A DNA stretch of 64,000 nucleotides from Alkalimonas delamerensis (GTDB lineage Bacteria > Pseudomonadota > Gammaproteobacteria > Enterobacterales > Alteromonadaceae). Shown here one piece after another: positions 50,780 to 59,852 of the stretch; positions within the stretch are counted from its first letter, which is position 1; every line of letters begins with the position of its first letter. The notes beneath the pieces are model-generated. The model made no database searches. It was not told the origin of the DNA and was given only the letters and a program-made list of their open reading frames with translations. A program made the position numbers and the translations under genes. The stretch spans positions 62,001 to 126,000 of the forward strand of contig NZ_JAUZVY010000003.1 in NCBI RefSeq assembly GCF_030717955.1, written 5' to 3'.

Positions 50780-52330
50780 TTAAAAGCCCAACGGAATGCC
50801 AAAGCTGAAGAAACCCACCAACAGCAGGATCCAAACTCCCAAAAATGCCAGCGAGTAAGGCAGCATCATCGCAATCATTTCACCAAAACGCAGCTCAGGA
50901 TTGTACTTGCGCATAAAGGCCAGAATAATGCCGGCGTAAGTCATCATTGGGGTAATGATGTTGGTGGCCGAATCGGCGACCCGAAAGGCTGCTGCCACCA
51001 AATCCGGTGTCATCGCCGGGTTCACCATGTACAGCATTGGAATAAAAATCGGCCCCAGCAGCATCCACTTCGAGGTAAGCCCGCCGACAAAGAGGTTGAT
51101 AAGCGCAGTCACCAGCACAAAGCCAATTAACAGCAGCACCGGGTAGCTTTGCAAGCCAAGTAAAATCAGCGCATTGGCGCCCAGATAGGTGATGTAAGCC
51201 CCCAGGCCGCTGTAACTGAGCACGCCCAGAAAGTTGTAGCAGAAGAAGGTCAGCACCAGAATGTAGCCCATGGTGTCCATTTGTTTCACCATGGCTTTCA
51301 CCACATCCATCATGCTGCCAAATTTGCCGCTGGCAACGCCAAAGGCAATGCCGATGGCCGCAAACACAAAGGTGATCACCAGGATGATGTTGTTCAAAAA
51401 GGGCGTCACTTCCTGGCCAGCTTCATTGGTGTAGGGTGCTAAGGGACCCAGCGCCAGGGCTGCGACTGCGGCCAGTGCCAGCAGCAAGGCGATGCCAGAG
51501 GCGCGCAGACCGCGCTGCTCTTGTGGCGTGACATCAAAGTCGGAAATCTTTAGATCTTCAGGAACGGTGTACGGTTTGTGCTCCAGCCGTGGGCCGACAA
51601 ACTTAATTGTGACCCAGGCGCCAACGGCAGCCAGCACAAAGGTCGACACCAAGATAAAGTAGTAGTGCATGGTGGCTGGCGTTAAGGCGTCGCCTGCGGC
51701 ATTGACGAAAGGGATGCCCTGCGCTTCGGCAAAAACCTGGGCATTGACGCCAATGATCACATCAATCGGCGTCGCTGGGATCAAGTTGGCGCTAAAACCG
51801 GCCGAGACGCCGGCAAAAGCGGCCGCCATCCCAATCAAAGGGTTCTTACCCAAGCCGGCATAGAGCAAACCGGCCAGTGGGATCAAAATCAAATAACCGG
51901 CATCGGTGGCAATGGAGCTCATAATGCCCAAAAACACCAGCAGCAGTGGCAGCCATTTGACCGGCAAGGCGCGGCTGATTTTTTTCAGCACAGCGCCAAA
52001 CAAGCCAGAGTGCTCGGCAATGCCCACGCCCAGCATCACAATCAGAATAACCCCAAGCACGCCGCCGCCAAAGCCCAGCCAGTTGGCCAGCAAGGCGTTA
52101 TCAAACAGCCAGACCACATTTTGCCGTGCCAGCATGTTTTGAATTTCATGCACCACAGGCACGCCACCCGCGCCATGGGTTTCAAAGGTGATACCACCCA
52201 TCAGGGCGGTCAGCAGCAGAGCGCCAACCAGAAAATAGATAAAGATGATTACCGGATCCGGGATCCGCCTGCCGACACGCTCCACAAAAGCAATAAAGCC
52301 GGTTTGACTGTCTGAGACCGGGGTTGTCAT
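50780..52330 (-). CDS. AbgT-family p-aminobenzoyl-glutamate transporter
   Basis: A 516-residue inner-membrane protein with about 12 segments. The ATDAGYLILIPLAG word and the NLIPATPIDVIIGVNAQVF stretch mark the AbgT/MtrF family, which imports the folate breakdown product p-aminobenzoyl-glutamate or, in MtrF-like members, exports sulfonamides. It lies downstream of the zinc-independent folate gene folE2 on the same strand (174-bp gap), which strengthens a folate connection. Confidence 0.88.
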   Translation of the reverse strand: MTTPVSDSQTGFIAFVERVGRRIPDPVIIFIYFLVGALLLTALMGGITFETHGAGGVPVVHEIQNMLARQNVVWLFDNALLANWLGFGGGVLGVILIVMLGVGIAEHSGLFGAVLKKISRALPVKWLPLLLVFLGIMSSIATDAGYLILIPLAGLLYAGLGKNPLIGMAAAFAGVSAGFSANLIPATPIDVIIGVNAQVFAEAQGIPFVNAAGDALTPATMHYYFILVSTFVLAAVGAWVTIKFVGPRLEHKPYTVPEDLKISDFDVTPQEQRGLRASGIALLLALAAVAALALGPLAPYTNEAGQEVTPFLNNIILVITFVFAAIGIAFGVASGKFGSMMDVVKAMVKQMDTMGYILVLTFFCYNFLGVLSYSGLGAYITYLGANALILLGLQSYPVLLLIGFVLVTALINLFVGGLTSKWMLLGPIFIPMLYMVNPAMTPDLVAAAFRVADSATNIITPMMTYAGIILAFMRKYNPELRFGEMIAMMLPYSLAFLGVWILLLVGFFSFGIPLGF

Positions 52331-52504
52331 GGAAACCTCGTGTTGTTGTCTGTTAAAAAAATCACTGCAGCCTAAAAGAAAAACGGCTTAGGGACAAGGT
52401 TTGTCATCCTGAAGCCAAGCATCAGCAAATATAATTGGGCTTGCTTCCGTACTCATCCTCGACTTCGTCGTTTTACACGAAGTAACCAGTCGGTTGTGTT
52501 GATA

Positions 52505-53410
52505 TCAAGGCTCCCTGGACGCATGAATTCGGGCATAAGCATCGTGCGGATGCAGGCTCTCCAAATGCTGCACCTCAATGCAAACATCGGGGTACTGTGG
52601 TCTTAAGCTGGCAGCAAGGCGGCGCGCGGCATCTTCAACAAACATCAGATTGGCGCCATTTAACCGGGCAAATTCCTGCTCATCGGCACGTTTGACCGCC
52701 GTTTGCACCGGGGTGGCTAAAGCCGTTTCGGCCTGCTCAATGACGGCACTGATCGGAAAGCCGGAGGCAGTCGCTGCCAGCGATAGTTCAATGCTGGCGA
52801 CACTGCGCTGACTGTGCGGTGTGGCATAGCTGCCGTGTTGCAGCAGCCAGTCGGCTACGTTGGCTTTGGGCAGGCTTTCATCGCTAAAGTCGGCCAGAAA
52901 CTTTTGCTGCAGCAATTGCCGGCTTAAGGCGGCCGAGCAGGGGCAAGTCGACGAATACTGCACCGCCACGGTAAATTTCAGTTGAAAGCCTATGGGGCTC
53001 AGGCTGGCTTTCAGCTTTATGGGATAACGGCGCCAGCCGGCAAGATCAGGCGTCAGCAGCGCCGGGCGCTTGCACAGGCGATCAAAGGACAGCTCAAGCA
53101 GCACCTGATCGCTGTGACAATCCTGGTGACTGTGCAGCAATTGCTGCAGCAGTTGTTTAAGATTCGCTGGAGTGCACAGCTGCTGTTCGGCAAAGTCATT
53201 GAGTAAACGGTACAGGCGGGACATATGGATGCCGCGCGCATCGGTTTTTGGCAGATTAATGCCAATGCTGGCTTTGACCGGTTGCACCATGGCATCCCCG
53301 CCATCGGATACTTGCAGCAGCAAATCCAGCTGCTGCATGCCTACTTCATCCAGCCTGCTGCTGGTTTGCTGCACGGTTTCGCGGGTAATATCCGGCAACT
53401 CTGTTTGCAT
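52505..53410 (-). CDS. folE2: GTP cyclohydrolase FolE2 (zinc-independent type)
   Basis: A 301-residue enzyme of the COG1469 family that opens GTP to 7,8-dihydroneopterin triphosphate, the first step to folate. The conserved Cys lies in YSSTCPCSAALSRQ near residue 157; other family words are KTDARGIHMSRLY and RRADE-like ANLMFVEDAAR. FolE2 replaces zinc-using FolE when zinc is scarce and is often Zur-controlled. The ATG at 53410 with AGGAG is chosen; an upstream TTG at 53437 would put the start inside the palindromic operator. Confidence 0.93.
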   Translation of the reverse strand: MQTELPDITRETVQQTSSRLDEVGMQQLDLLLQVSDGGDAMVQPVKASIGINLPKTDARGIHMSRLYRLLNDFAEQQLCTPANLKQLLQQLLHSHQDCHSDQVLLELSFDRLCKRPALLTPDLAGWRRYPIKLKASLSPIGFQLKFTVAVQYSSTCPCSAALSRQLLQQKFLADFSDESLPKANVADWLLQHGSYATPHSQRSVASIELSLAATASGFPISAVIEQAETALATPVQTAVKRADEQEFARLNGANLMFVEDAARRLAASLRPQYPDVCIEVQHLESLHPHDAYARIHASREP

Positions 53411-53430
53411 TCTGGTGTACTCCTGCTCCA

Positions 53431-53463
53431 ACGACAAAATGTGATACTATCACATTTTGTCGT
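53431..53463. promoter_or_regulatory. Perfect 33-bp Zur-type operator
   Basis: Two 16-bp arms flank a single central C: ACGACAAAATGTGATA (53431-53446) and its exact reverse complement (53448-53463). The AAATGTGATAC core resembles gammaproteobacterial Zur boxes. It sits between divergent folE2 and the ZnuD-like receptor. Confidence 0.8.
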
Positions 53464-53556
53464 TATCACACCCCTGCTGGTCGCAGCTTTGTTGCGATAG
53501 GGCTCTGCTTGCTTTAGCATGCCGGCGGATTTTAAAAGTTTGTTATGGAGTTGCTG

Positions 53557-55614
53557 ATGTTAAAACTATCCCCACTGGCCTGAGCTGTCGCTGTGGCATT
53601 GCCTGCTGTCTTGAATGCAGGTGAAGTCACCTTTGATAACGTTCAGGACGACGGTGCGCAGCTGGAACGCATTGAAGTGCGAGCTTCCGGCTTACGGCGC
53701 GATGTGGTGGAGATGGCGGGGCCAGTCTCGGTATTAAGCGGTGATGAGCTGGTACGGCGCACCGAAGCCAGCATTGGCGAAACCTTAAAATTTGAACCCG
53801 GCGTGCATGGCAACTACTTTGGCCCTGTGGCCTCCAGCCCTGTGATCCGTGGTTTGGATGGCCCGCGGGTGCAGGTGATCCACAATGGCATGGGCACCGG
53901 CGATGTGTCGCGCGAAGGGCCGGATCACAGCATTACTGCCGATGCCATTACCGCCCAGCAAATTGAAGTGCTGCGCGGCCCAGCTACTTTATTGTATGGC
54001 AGTGGCGCCATTGGTGGCGTCATTAATGTGGTGGATAACCGCATTCCCCGCACGGCCCTGGTACAGCCAGAAACCGTGTTGCAGGGGCGCTTTAACAGTG
54101 CTGCAGCTGAGCGCTCGCTGGCTTTTGCCCATGACAGCGCAGCCGAGAGCCTGGCGTTTCATGCCGATGGTTATTACCGCAAAGGCAACGACTACCGGGT
54201 GCCGGAGTATCAGAGCGATGAGGGCTTTCGTAGCAAGCGGCTGGACAATTCCTGGTCAGAGCATAAGGTGCTGAATCTGGGCTCCAGCCATGTCGCCGAC
54301 TGGGGCTTTGTCGGCATCAGTTACGGCTACATCAGCAGCGAATACGGCTTGCCGGAAGGGCCGCAGGACCCGCTGGATGACGACGATGGTGAGCTAATTA
54401 AACTGAATCAACAACGCCTTGCCTTAGCGGCCGAGTACCGGCCACAGCATGCCAATTGGGAACTGCTGACCGCCGATCTGGCCTTTACCGATTACGATCA
54501 TGCCGAATACGACGAGGGCGAAGCCGAAACCGAGTTTACCAGCAAGCAGTGGGAGCTGCGACTGACCGGCACTTATTTACTGGATTCAGGCTGGCGCGGC
54601 ATTGTCGGTTACCACGGCACCGTGCGGGACTATGAAGCGGTGGGTGAAGAGGCCTTTACGCCCAACACCGACACCGACAGTCACGCTGTCTTTCTGTTGC
54701 AAGAGCGCAGTTTTGGTGACTTAAAGTTTGAGTTTGGCAGCCGTTATGAACGTTTAACGCAAAACGCCTCCGAGGTCGAGGATGCGCTGGGCGTGCGCGA
54801 TATCCGCGATCCCTTCAACCTCTTTAGCTGGTCGGTCGGTGCTGTCTATCAGCTGGCCGACGGTCATCAGCTGACTGCAGCCTTCAGCCAGGCCCAGCGG
54901 GCACCAGCGGCCAACGAACTCTATGCCAATGGCATCCATGTCGGCACTCGCTCGTTTGAGATCGGCACCGCCTATCGAGTGACGCACAGCGATGGCCAGA
55001 CGGAAATCCTCAGCGATGCCAGCTTATCCAAAGCGGAAAAAGCCAACAACGTCGATTTCGGTGTGCGTGGTCAGTTGGAGAAGGTGCAGTACCAGCTGAA
55101 TTTGTTCTACAACCAGATTGATGATTTTGCCTATTTAAGCAATCTGGGCTTTGAAATTGCCGGCTTTGATGCCTATCAGTACCGGCAGGACGATGCTCGT
55201 TTGCATGGCGCAGAGGCCAGTGTGCGCTGGCAGCTGGCGCCGGATCATCAGCTCAGCCTGATGGGCGATCTGGTGCGGGCCCGGCTGAGTGATGGTGGCA
55301 ATTTGCCGCGCATTCCGCCGTTTCGACTGGGCGCCGAGTATCAGTTTACTGCCGATGCCTGGACGGCTCAGCTGGGAGTCATGCACCATGGCCGCCAGAA
55401 CAAGGTAGCAGCCAATGAAACGCCGACCGACAGCTACACCCTGGTCGAAGCTGCAGTGAACTACCATTTCCACTGGCAGCAATGGGAGCTAATGGCCTTT
55501 GCCAAGGCGCAAAACCTGACCAATCAGCTGGCCTTTGTCCACAGCTCTTTTATCAAAGAAGACGCGCCTCTGGCTGGCCGTAATCTGACGGTAGGGATGC
55601 AGCTGCGTTTCTGA
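53557..55614 (+). CDS. ZnuD-like TonB-dependent receptor with in-frame TGA in the signal peptide
   Basis: A 685-codon frame from an ATG with GGAG upstream. It begins MLKLSPLA, then TGA at 53581-53583, then AVAVALPAVLNAGEV, which would complete a normal signal peptide. The rest is intact: LERIEVRASGLRRDVVEM (TonB-box region), plug with GETLKFEPGVHGNYFGPVAS and GSGAIGGVINVVDNRIP, and a barrel ending in NLTVGMQLRF, all like zinc receptors of the ZnuD family. The only in-frame downstream start is GTG at 53593, which loses the charged half of the signal. It is therefore probably silenced, or the TGA is a sequence error. The Zur-type palindrome upstream supports a zinc role. Confidence 0.82.
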
Positions 55615-55629
55615 GCTTTCGGCCAAAGC

Positions 55630-55659
55630 GCTGCCTGTGGTATAACAGCCACAGGCAGC
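55630..55659 (+). terminator. Strong 11-bp hairpin after the receptor gene
   Basis: GCTGCCTGTGG (55630-55640) pairs perfectly with CCACAGGCAGC (55649-55659) with an 8-nt loop. No T tract follows; it ends 16 bp before the DUF599 start. Confidence 0.5.
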
Positions 55660-55675
55660 AAACGAAGGAGTCGCT

Positions 55676-56353
55676 ATGGCCGGTTGGTTGGATCTTATCG
55701 CAATCCTGTGGTTTTTAACCATCTGGGTGGGTTACACCCTCTACGCCAAACGCCGGGCCAAAACCGTCAGCTGCTTGTCGTTTGAGTTGCGTCGCAAGCG
55801 CAACGACTGGATGAAACAGATGCTCAGCCGCGACAACAAAATGGCCGATGTCGGGCTGATTTCCACGCTGGAGCGCAATGTCAGTTTTTTTGCCTCCAGC
55901 ACTCTGCTGGTGCTGGCGGGTTTGCTTACGGCGCTGGCGTCTGCCGATAAAATCAGTCTGGTGCTGCGCAACATTCTGCCCTGGAGTTCGCAGGCCGAAG
56001 TCTCCTTGCAACTGAAGCTGCTGTGCATCGCCCTGATTTACGTGTTTGCCTTTTTCCAGTTTACCTGGTCGCTGCGCCAATACGGCTTTGGTGGTGTTTT
56101 GATCGGGGCTGCGCCGGATGGCCGCAGCATGGAAGAGGCCGACCGTCAGGCTTATGCACTGCGCACCGCCAAAGTGATTGACCAGGCCGGCCACTCCTTT
56201 AACTATGGCCTGCGCGCCATGTATCTGTCACTGGCCGCTTTGGCCTGGTTTATCGATCCGGTATTTTTTATGATGGCGACCGTGGTGGTGGTGCTGATCA
56301 TGAAGCAGCGGGAGTTTCATTCCAAGGTGCTGCATGCGCTGCGGGAGTGCTAA
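55676..56353 (+). CDS. DUF599 membrane protein
   Basis: A 225-residue inner-membrane protein with four hydrophobic segments (near 5-20, 65-90, 115-135 and 180-215). The NVSFFASSTLLVLAGLLTAL and IDQAGHSFNYGLRAMYLSLA stretches characterise the DUF599 family of unknown function. A good ribosome site (AAGGAG) precedes the ATG at 55676. It is probably independent of the receptor because of the strong hairpin between them. Confidence 0.85.
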   Translation: MAGWLDLIAILWFLTIWVGYTLYAKRRAKTVSCLSFELRRKRNDWMKQMLSRDNKMADVGLISTLERNVSFFASSTLLVLAGLLTALASADKISLVLRNILPWSSQAEVSLQLKLLCIALIYVFAFFQFTWSLRQYGFGGVLIGAAPDGRSMEEADRQAYALRTAKVIDQAGHSFNYGLRAMYLSLAALAWFIDPVFFMMATVVVVLIMKQREFHSKVLHALREC

Positions 56354-56354
56354 C

Positions 56355-56384
56355 GGCTGAAACGCGGTTGCTGCCGTTTCAGCC
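56355..56384. terminator. Hairpin between DUF599 and dolP
   Basis: GGCTGAAACG (56355-56364) and CGTTTCAGCC (56375-56384) form a 10-bp stem between convergent genes; AAAAAG follows on the plus strand, so no T tract. Confidence 0.45.
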
Positions 56385-56393
56385 AAAAAGCCT

Positions 56394-56960
56394 TCACTGG
56401 ATCTCGAAAGCCCGAACGACGCGGTTGACGCCATCGACATGGCGGGCAATTTCGACCGCTTTGTCGGCTTCAGCCGGTGTCACCAGCCCCATTAAAAACA
56501 CCTCACCATCTTCGGTCGTCACCTTGATATTGAGGCCGCTGATGTCGCTGTCGGATAAAAGCAGGGTTTTCACCCGGGTGCTGATCCAGCTGTCGCGACT
56601 GCGGGTGGACAAGGAGATGGTATTGCCGACCCGCAGTTGATTGTGCACATCGCGCACACTCTGCAAATCGCGGGCGATTTGGCCAGCCCGTTGCCGGACC
56701 TGTTCGGATTCCACCTGGCCGGTCAAAAGCACCACGCCGTTGTGGCTGGTGACATTGATGCGACCTTGCTTGTTTAAATCTTCCTGTGAAAATAGCTGAC
56801 GGGCTCGCATCGCGATACCGGTGTCGTCAATCTGACTGCCCAGAGTGCGTCTGTCCTGCGCCGAGACCACGGCAGCGCCGCCACCAGCCAGCACAGCAGC
56901 GGCGCAACCTTGCAGCAGACCCAAGGTGACGAGCAAAGCCAAAATACGGTAGTGCTTCAT
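56394..56960 (-). CDS. dolP: Outer-membrane lipoprotein DolP (two BON domains)
   Basis: A 188-residue lipoprotein. The lipobox LLQGC puts the lipidated Cys at residue 19; two BON domains follow (~45-115 and ~123-188) with DLNKQGRINVTSHNGVVLLTGQVES and ISGLNIKVTTEDGEVFLMGLVT. DolP (YraP) supports outer-membrane integrity and BamA folding at the division site. It is last in the lpoA-yraN-diaA-dolP unit and overlaps diaA by 4 bp, the same order as in E. coli. Confidence 0.93.
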   Translation of the reverse strand: MKHYRILALLVTLGLLQGCAAAVLAGGGAAVVSAQDRRTLGSQIDDTGIAMRARQLFSQEDLNKQGRINVTSHNGVVLLTGQVESEQVRQRAGQIARDLQSVRDVHNQLRVGNTISLSTRSRDSWISTRVKTLLLSDSDISGLNIKVTTEDGEVFLMGLVTPAEADKAVEIARHVDGVNRVVRAFEIQ

Positions 56961-57544
56961 AACTCCCCCTGTTGTGGGAAAAGGTTTAGTTCAATCAGTT
57001 CGCACAAGCAATGCAGTAAAAAGGCATAGCATTCATACACCCGGGCATGGCGGTGCGCCGGTACCCGCAGCTCGGTATCCTGTGCATTGAGCAGGCCTGA
57101 TAGCTCATCGGCTCCGTCGACGGTCAGAGCAATCACGCTCATGTCGCAGGTCAGTGCTGCTTCGACCGCTTTAATCAGGCTTTGTTCGTTACCGCGCAGA
57201 GAAATGACCAGCAAAATATCGCCTTTCTGACCCAGGGCTTTCACCTGGCGTGCCAGATAGTCGCTGTTCTGGCCTGCGCCGGCATGCAGGGCACCGTGAT
57301 CCGCTTGCAGTGCCAGTGCTGGCAGGCAGGGCCGCTCGGTTTCAAACTGATCCAGCAACAACTGAGCAAAGTGCTGCGCCAAAGCGGCACTGGCTCCATC
57401 ACCACAGCACATGACCTTGCCCCCTTCAATCAGGCTGCTGACAATCCGAAAAGCCGCCTGTTCAATGGGCTCGGCCAGCACTTCGCTGGTGGCTATCATG
57501 GTTTGAATGGTTTCGCTAAAAAGCTGGCGAATTTTATCCTGCAT
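56957..57544 (-). CDS. diaA: DnaA initiator-associating protein DiaA (SIS domain)
   Basis: A 195-residue SIS-domain protein: MQDKIRQLFSETIQTMIATS and GKVMCCGDGASAALAQHFAQL at the phospho-sugar-like site. In E. coli, DiaA tetramers bind DnaA and time replication start. The ATG at 57544 gives the E. coli-like length (196 aa); the longer start at 57613 is rejected. It sits between yraN and dolP. Confidence 0.93.
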   Translation of the reverse strand: MQDKIRQLFSETIQTMIATSEVLAEPIEQAAFRIVSSLIEGGKVMCCGDGASAALAQHFAQLLLDQFETERPCLPALALQADHGALHAGAGQNSDYLARQVKALGQKGDILLVISLRGNEQSLIKAVEAALTCDMSVIALTVDGADELSGLLNAQDTELRVPAHRHARVYECYAFLLHCLCELIELNLFPQQGEL

Positions 57545-57582
57545 TGCTGGTCCTGTTTGGGTGAGTATGAGGCTGCATGAAT

Positions 57583-57933
57583 TTACCCTGCCTGAATGGC
57601 GCTTTGCATCCAATTGTACTGATAGGGTTCGGCACCGCTGATGGTCAGCACATCAAAGCGACAGGGGCCTTGGTGACGGCTGCGCTGCAAGTAAAGTTGA
57701 GCGGTGCGGAGTAGTTTTTGCTGCTGTCGGTGACTGATGGCGGCACTGGCCCCACCGTAGGCGTCGGAAGCCCGGTACTTCACTTCGACAAAAATCAGCT
57801 GATTGCCCTGACGCATCACCAGATCCAACTCCCCCAGTTTGCAGCTGAAGTTGCGCTCCACCGTATTCAGCCCTTGCTGTTGCAAGTACTGTTCGGCCAG
57901 TTGCTCGTAGACTGCCCCCAGGGTATTGGCCAT
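57583..57933 (-). CDS. yraN: UPF0102 protein YraN
   Basis: A 116-residue protein with the UPF0102 endonuclease-like fold: GAVYEQLAEQYLQQQGLNTVERNF, GELDLVMRQGNQLIFVEVKYR (E-x-K motif of restriction-like nucleases). Its function is not established. The start follows the lpoA stop by a single base (TAATATG), so the two are tightly coupled. Confidence 0.93.
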   Translation of the reverse strand: MANTLGAVYEQLAEQYLQQQGLNTVERNFSCKLGELDLVMRQGNQLIFVEVKYRASDAYGGASAAISHRQQQKLLRTAQLYLQRSRHQGPCRFDVLTISGAEPYQYNWMQSAIQAG

Positions 57934-57934
57934 A

Positions 57935-59773
57935 TTAAGGTGCCTGCAAGCGTTGCAGTGCCCGCTGGCTGTAACGGGCCCAGTCCAGTTGGCGGCGAAT
58001 TTGCCGCTGCGAATTCAGGCTGAGCTCGCCGGTCAGCCCCGGATGGCGCAATGCGGGCAGATGCTGTTGCTGTTTGAGCAGCCCAATCAACTGCAGGGCA
58101 TCATAGCCCATGGCAAACAAGCGTTGCAGGCTTTCATCCTGGTCCGGAAACAGCTGATCAAAGTCAGTGCGCAGTGCCTGATGCTGCTGCGCGGTCAGCA
58201 TCCAGGGCATTTCGGTGAAGGTCAGGCCGGCCAGATCGCGGTGATCGGTACGGTCGGCCTGAATGCTGTGGCTGCGTGAGCTGGCATAGACCGGCAGGCT
58301 GGGCGCGGTGGAGCTGACCGACACATCCAGAAATGGCTTTAATAAGCGGGTCTGGGTGGGATCGGCAATCAAGTAAACGGCATCAATGTCACGGCGGCTG
58401 TGCGGCTCCGACTCCACTTCACCTGGGATCAACTGGCTGATTTGCCGCACCCGCTGCCGGCTGGCGTCGAGCTCCAGCAGCGTTGCGATCATCGGCTCCA
58501 GCTCGTCCCGGCCGGCAAAGCTGTACAGCTCTGGCGCTGGATGACCGTACGCCTGCCACTGACGGCTGAAGTGTTGCGCCAAACGCTCGCTGCCACCGTG
58601 CTGGGCGTGGATCACCACCGGGCGACGGTAATCCCGTTGCTGGAACAGCTCCGCCAATTGGCTGGCTTCATCTTCCAGGCTGAGGCTAAAAAAGAACTGC
58701 TCACGGCTTGGATCCGTCTGCTGGCTGCTGTGATTCAAAAAGAGGGTCGGCCATGGCCAGTCGTCGGCCTGACGAACCCGGTCGACCTGAGGGCGTTGCA
58801 AGGGGCCAATGACAAAATCGATGTTCAGCGCCTTGAGCTCTTGCTGCAGGCTGCTGTTTTCTTGCTGACTGTCGATAAAAAACAGCTCGGTATCGGGGTG
58901 GTAGCGGGCTGCTGCCAGGATGCCATTTTGGATGGCTTGCGCATGAGGCCGAAGTTGGCCTTGCGAGGGCAGCAAGACGGCAACACGCTCTGGCTGGTAG
59001 GGCGTTAGCGCTGTCAAAGCCTGAATGGCCTCTGGCAGCTCCGATAAAGCCGGCATATGCGGCTGCTGTTGCTGCCAGCGGGTCAGCGCTTGTTGCAGGG
59101 CTTCTGGCTGACCGATGCTCTGGCGCACCTGCTGGCTCAGCTGGACCCAGGCCAGGGTGCGGGCGCCGGCATTGTGTCGAAGCTGCTCCAATTGTTGGCT
59201 ATCCAGCTGAATCAATTGCTGCCACAGCTGATCCCAGTAGTCGGCTTCTGGTTGCTGCAGGTTGGCTTGTTGATCCCACTGCAACCACCAGTAAGCCGCT
59301 CGGGCCGGTTGCTGCAGCTGCTGGTACAGCTGTGCTGCCGCCAGGCTGTAGCTGAGCCGGGCTTCCGGCGCCAGTTGAGCGGCTTGCTGGCGCTCCACTT
59401 TTTGCAAAGCCGCCGGGTAGTGGGCTTGCTGAACCAGCGCCTGCAGCTCAATGGCGGGCAGGCGGGCATCCAGCCAGGGATCCTGTTGTTCAGCCAATTC
59501 TTTGGCGATGGCGCGCGCCAGCCTTGGGTTGGATTCTGCCAATGCCGCTTTTGCCGCTTGCAACAGCAAGTTGTGCTGCTCTGAACCCTGGCTGGCGGCG
59601 GCTTGCTGCAGCCACTGCTGCGCGCTGTAGCTTGGTTGCTCAGGTTCGGACAGCTCTGAGACTTCAGTGATCTGTTCCGGGGCCGGGGTGACCGGCGATG
59701 GCTGCTGTGCGCAGCCAACGCACACCAGACTGAACAAGCCAGCCATCAGCCATGGTTTTTGTTTGCTGCTCAT
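57935..59773 (-). CDS. lpoA: Penicillin-binding protein activator LpoA
   Basis: A 612-residue outer-membrane lipoprotein that activates the peptidoglycan synthase PBP1A. A signal peptide ends near LVCVGCAQQP; the lipobox is imperfect (Cys at -3). The N-terminal half is a Gln/Leu-rich helical-repeat domain, the C-terminal half (from ~ residue 260, VAVLLPSQGQLRPHAQAIQNGILAA) a periplasmic-binding-protein fold. The ATG at 59773 gives a better signal than the one at 59791. It is divergent from rsmI, as in E. coli. Confidence 0.93.
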   Translation of the reverse strand: MSSKQKPWLMAGLFSLVCVGCAQQPSPVTPAPEQITEVSELSEPEQPSYSAQQWLQQAAASQGSEQHNLLLQAAKAALAESNPRLARAIAKELAEQQDPWLDARLPAIELQALVQQAHYPAALQKVERQQAAQLAPEARLSYSLAAAQLYQQLQQPARAAYWWLQWDQQANLQQPEADYWDQLWQQLIQLDSQQLEQLRHNAGARTLAWVQLSQQVRQSIGQPEALQQALTRWQQQQPHMPALSELPEAIQALTALTPYQPERVAVLLPSQGQLRPHAQAIQNGILAAARYHPDTELFFIDSQQENSSLQQELKALNIDFVIGPLQRPQVDRVRQADDWPWPTLFLNHSSQQTDPSREQFFFSLSLEDEASQLAELFQQRDYRRPVVIHAQHGGSERLAQHFSRQWQAYGHPAPELYSFAGRDELEPMIATLLELDASRQRVRQISQLIPGEVESEPHSRRDIDAVYLIADPTQTRLLKPFLDVSVSSTAPSLPVYASSRSHSIQADRTDHRDLAGLTFTEMPWMLTAQQHQALRTDFDQLFPDQDESLQRLFAMGYDALQLIGLLKQQQHLPALRHPGLTGELSLNSQRQIRRQLDWARYSQRALQRLQAP

Positions 59774-59852
59774 CAAAATGCCCAGTACCATAGTGGAAAA
59801 CTGGCACTATCTTACTGAGTCCCACTCAGAAGCTCAAACGAAAAGCGACCTT

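Noticed and set aside
53557..53593. Selenocysteine readthrough of the TGA in the receptor signal peptide
   Set aside because: A selenocysteine in a signal peptide of a zinc receptor makes no sense, and no clear SECIS-like stem lies directly after the codon.
57935..59791. LpoA as an unusual lipoprotein because of its imperfect lipobox
   Set aside because: Size, two-domain layout and neighbours are those of LpoA; Cys at -3 is odd but tolerable, and the exact cleavage site cannot be set from sequence.
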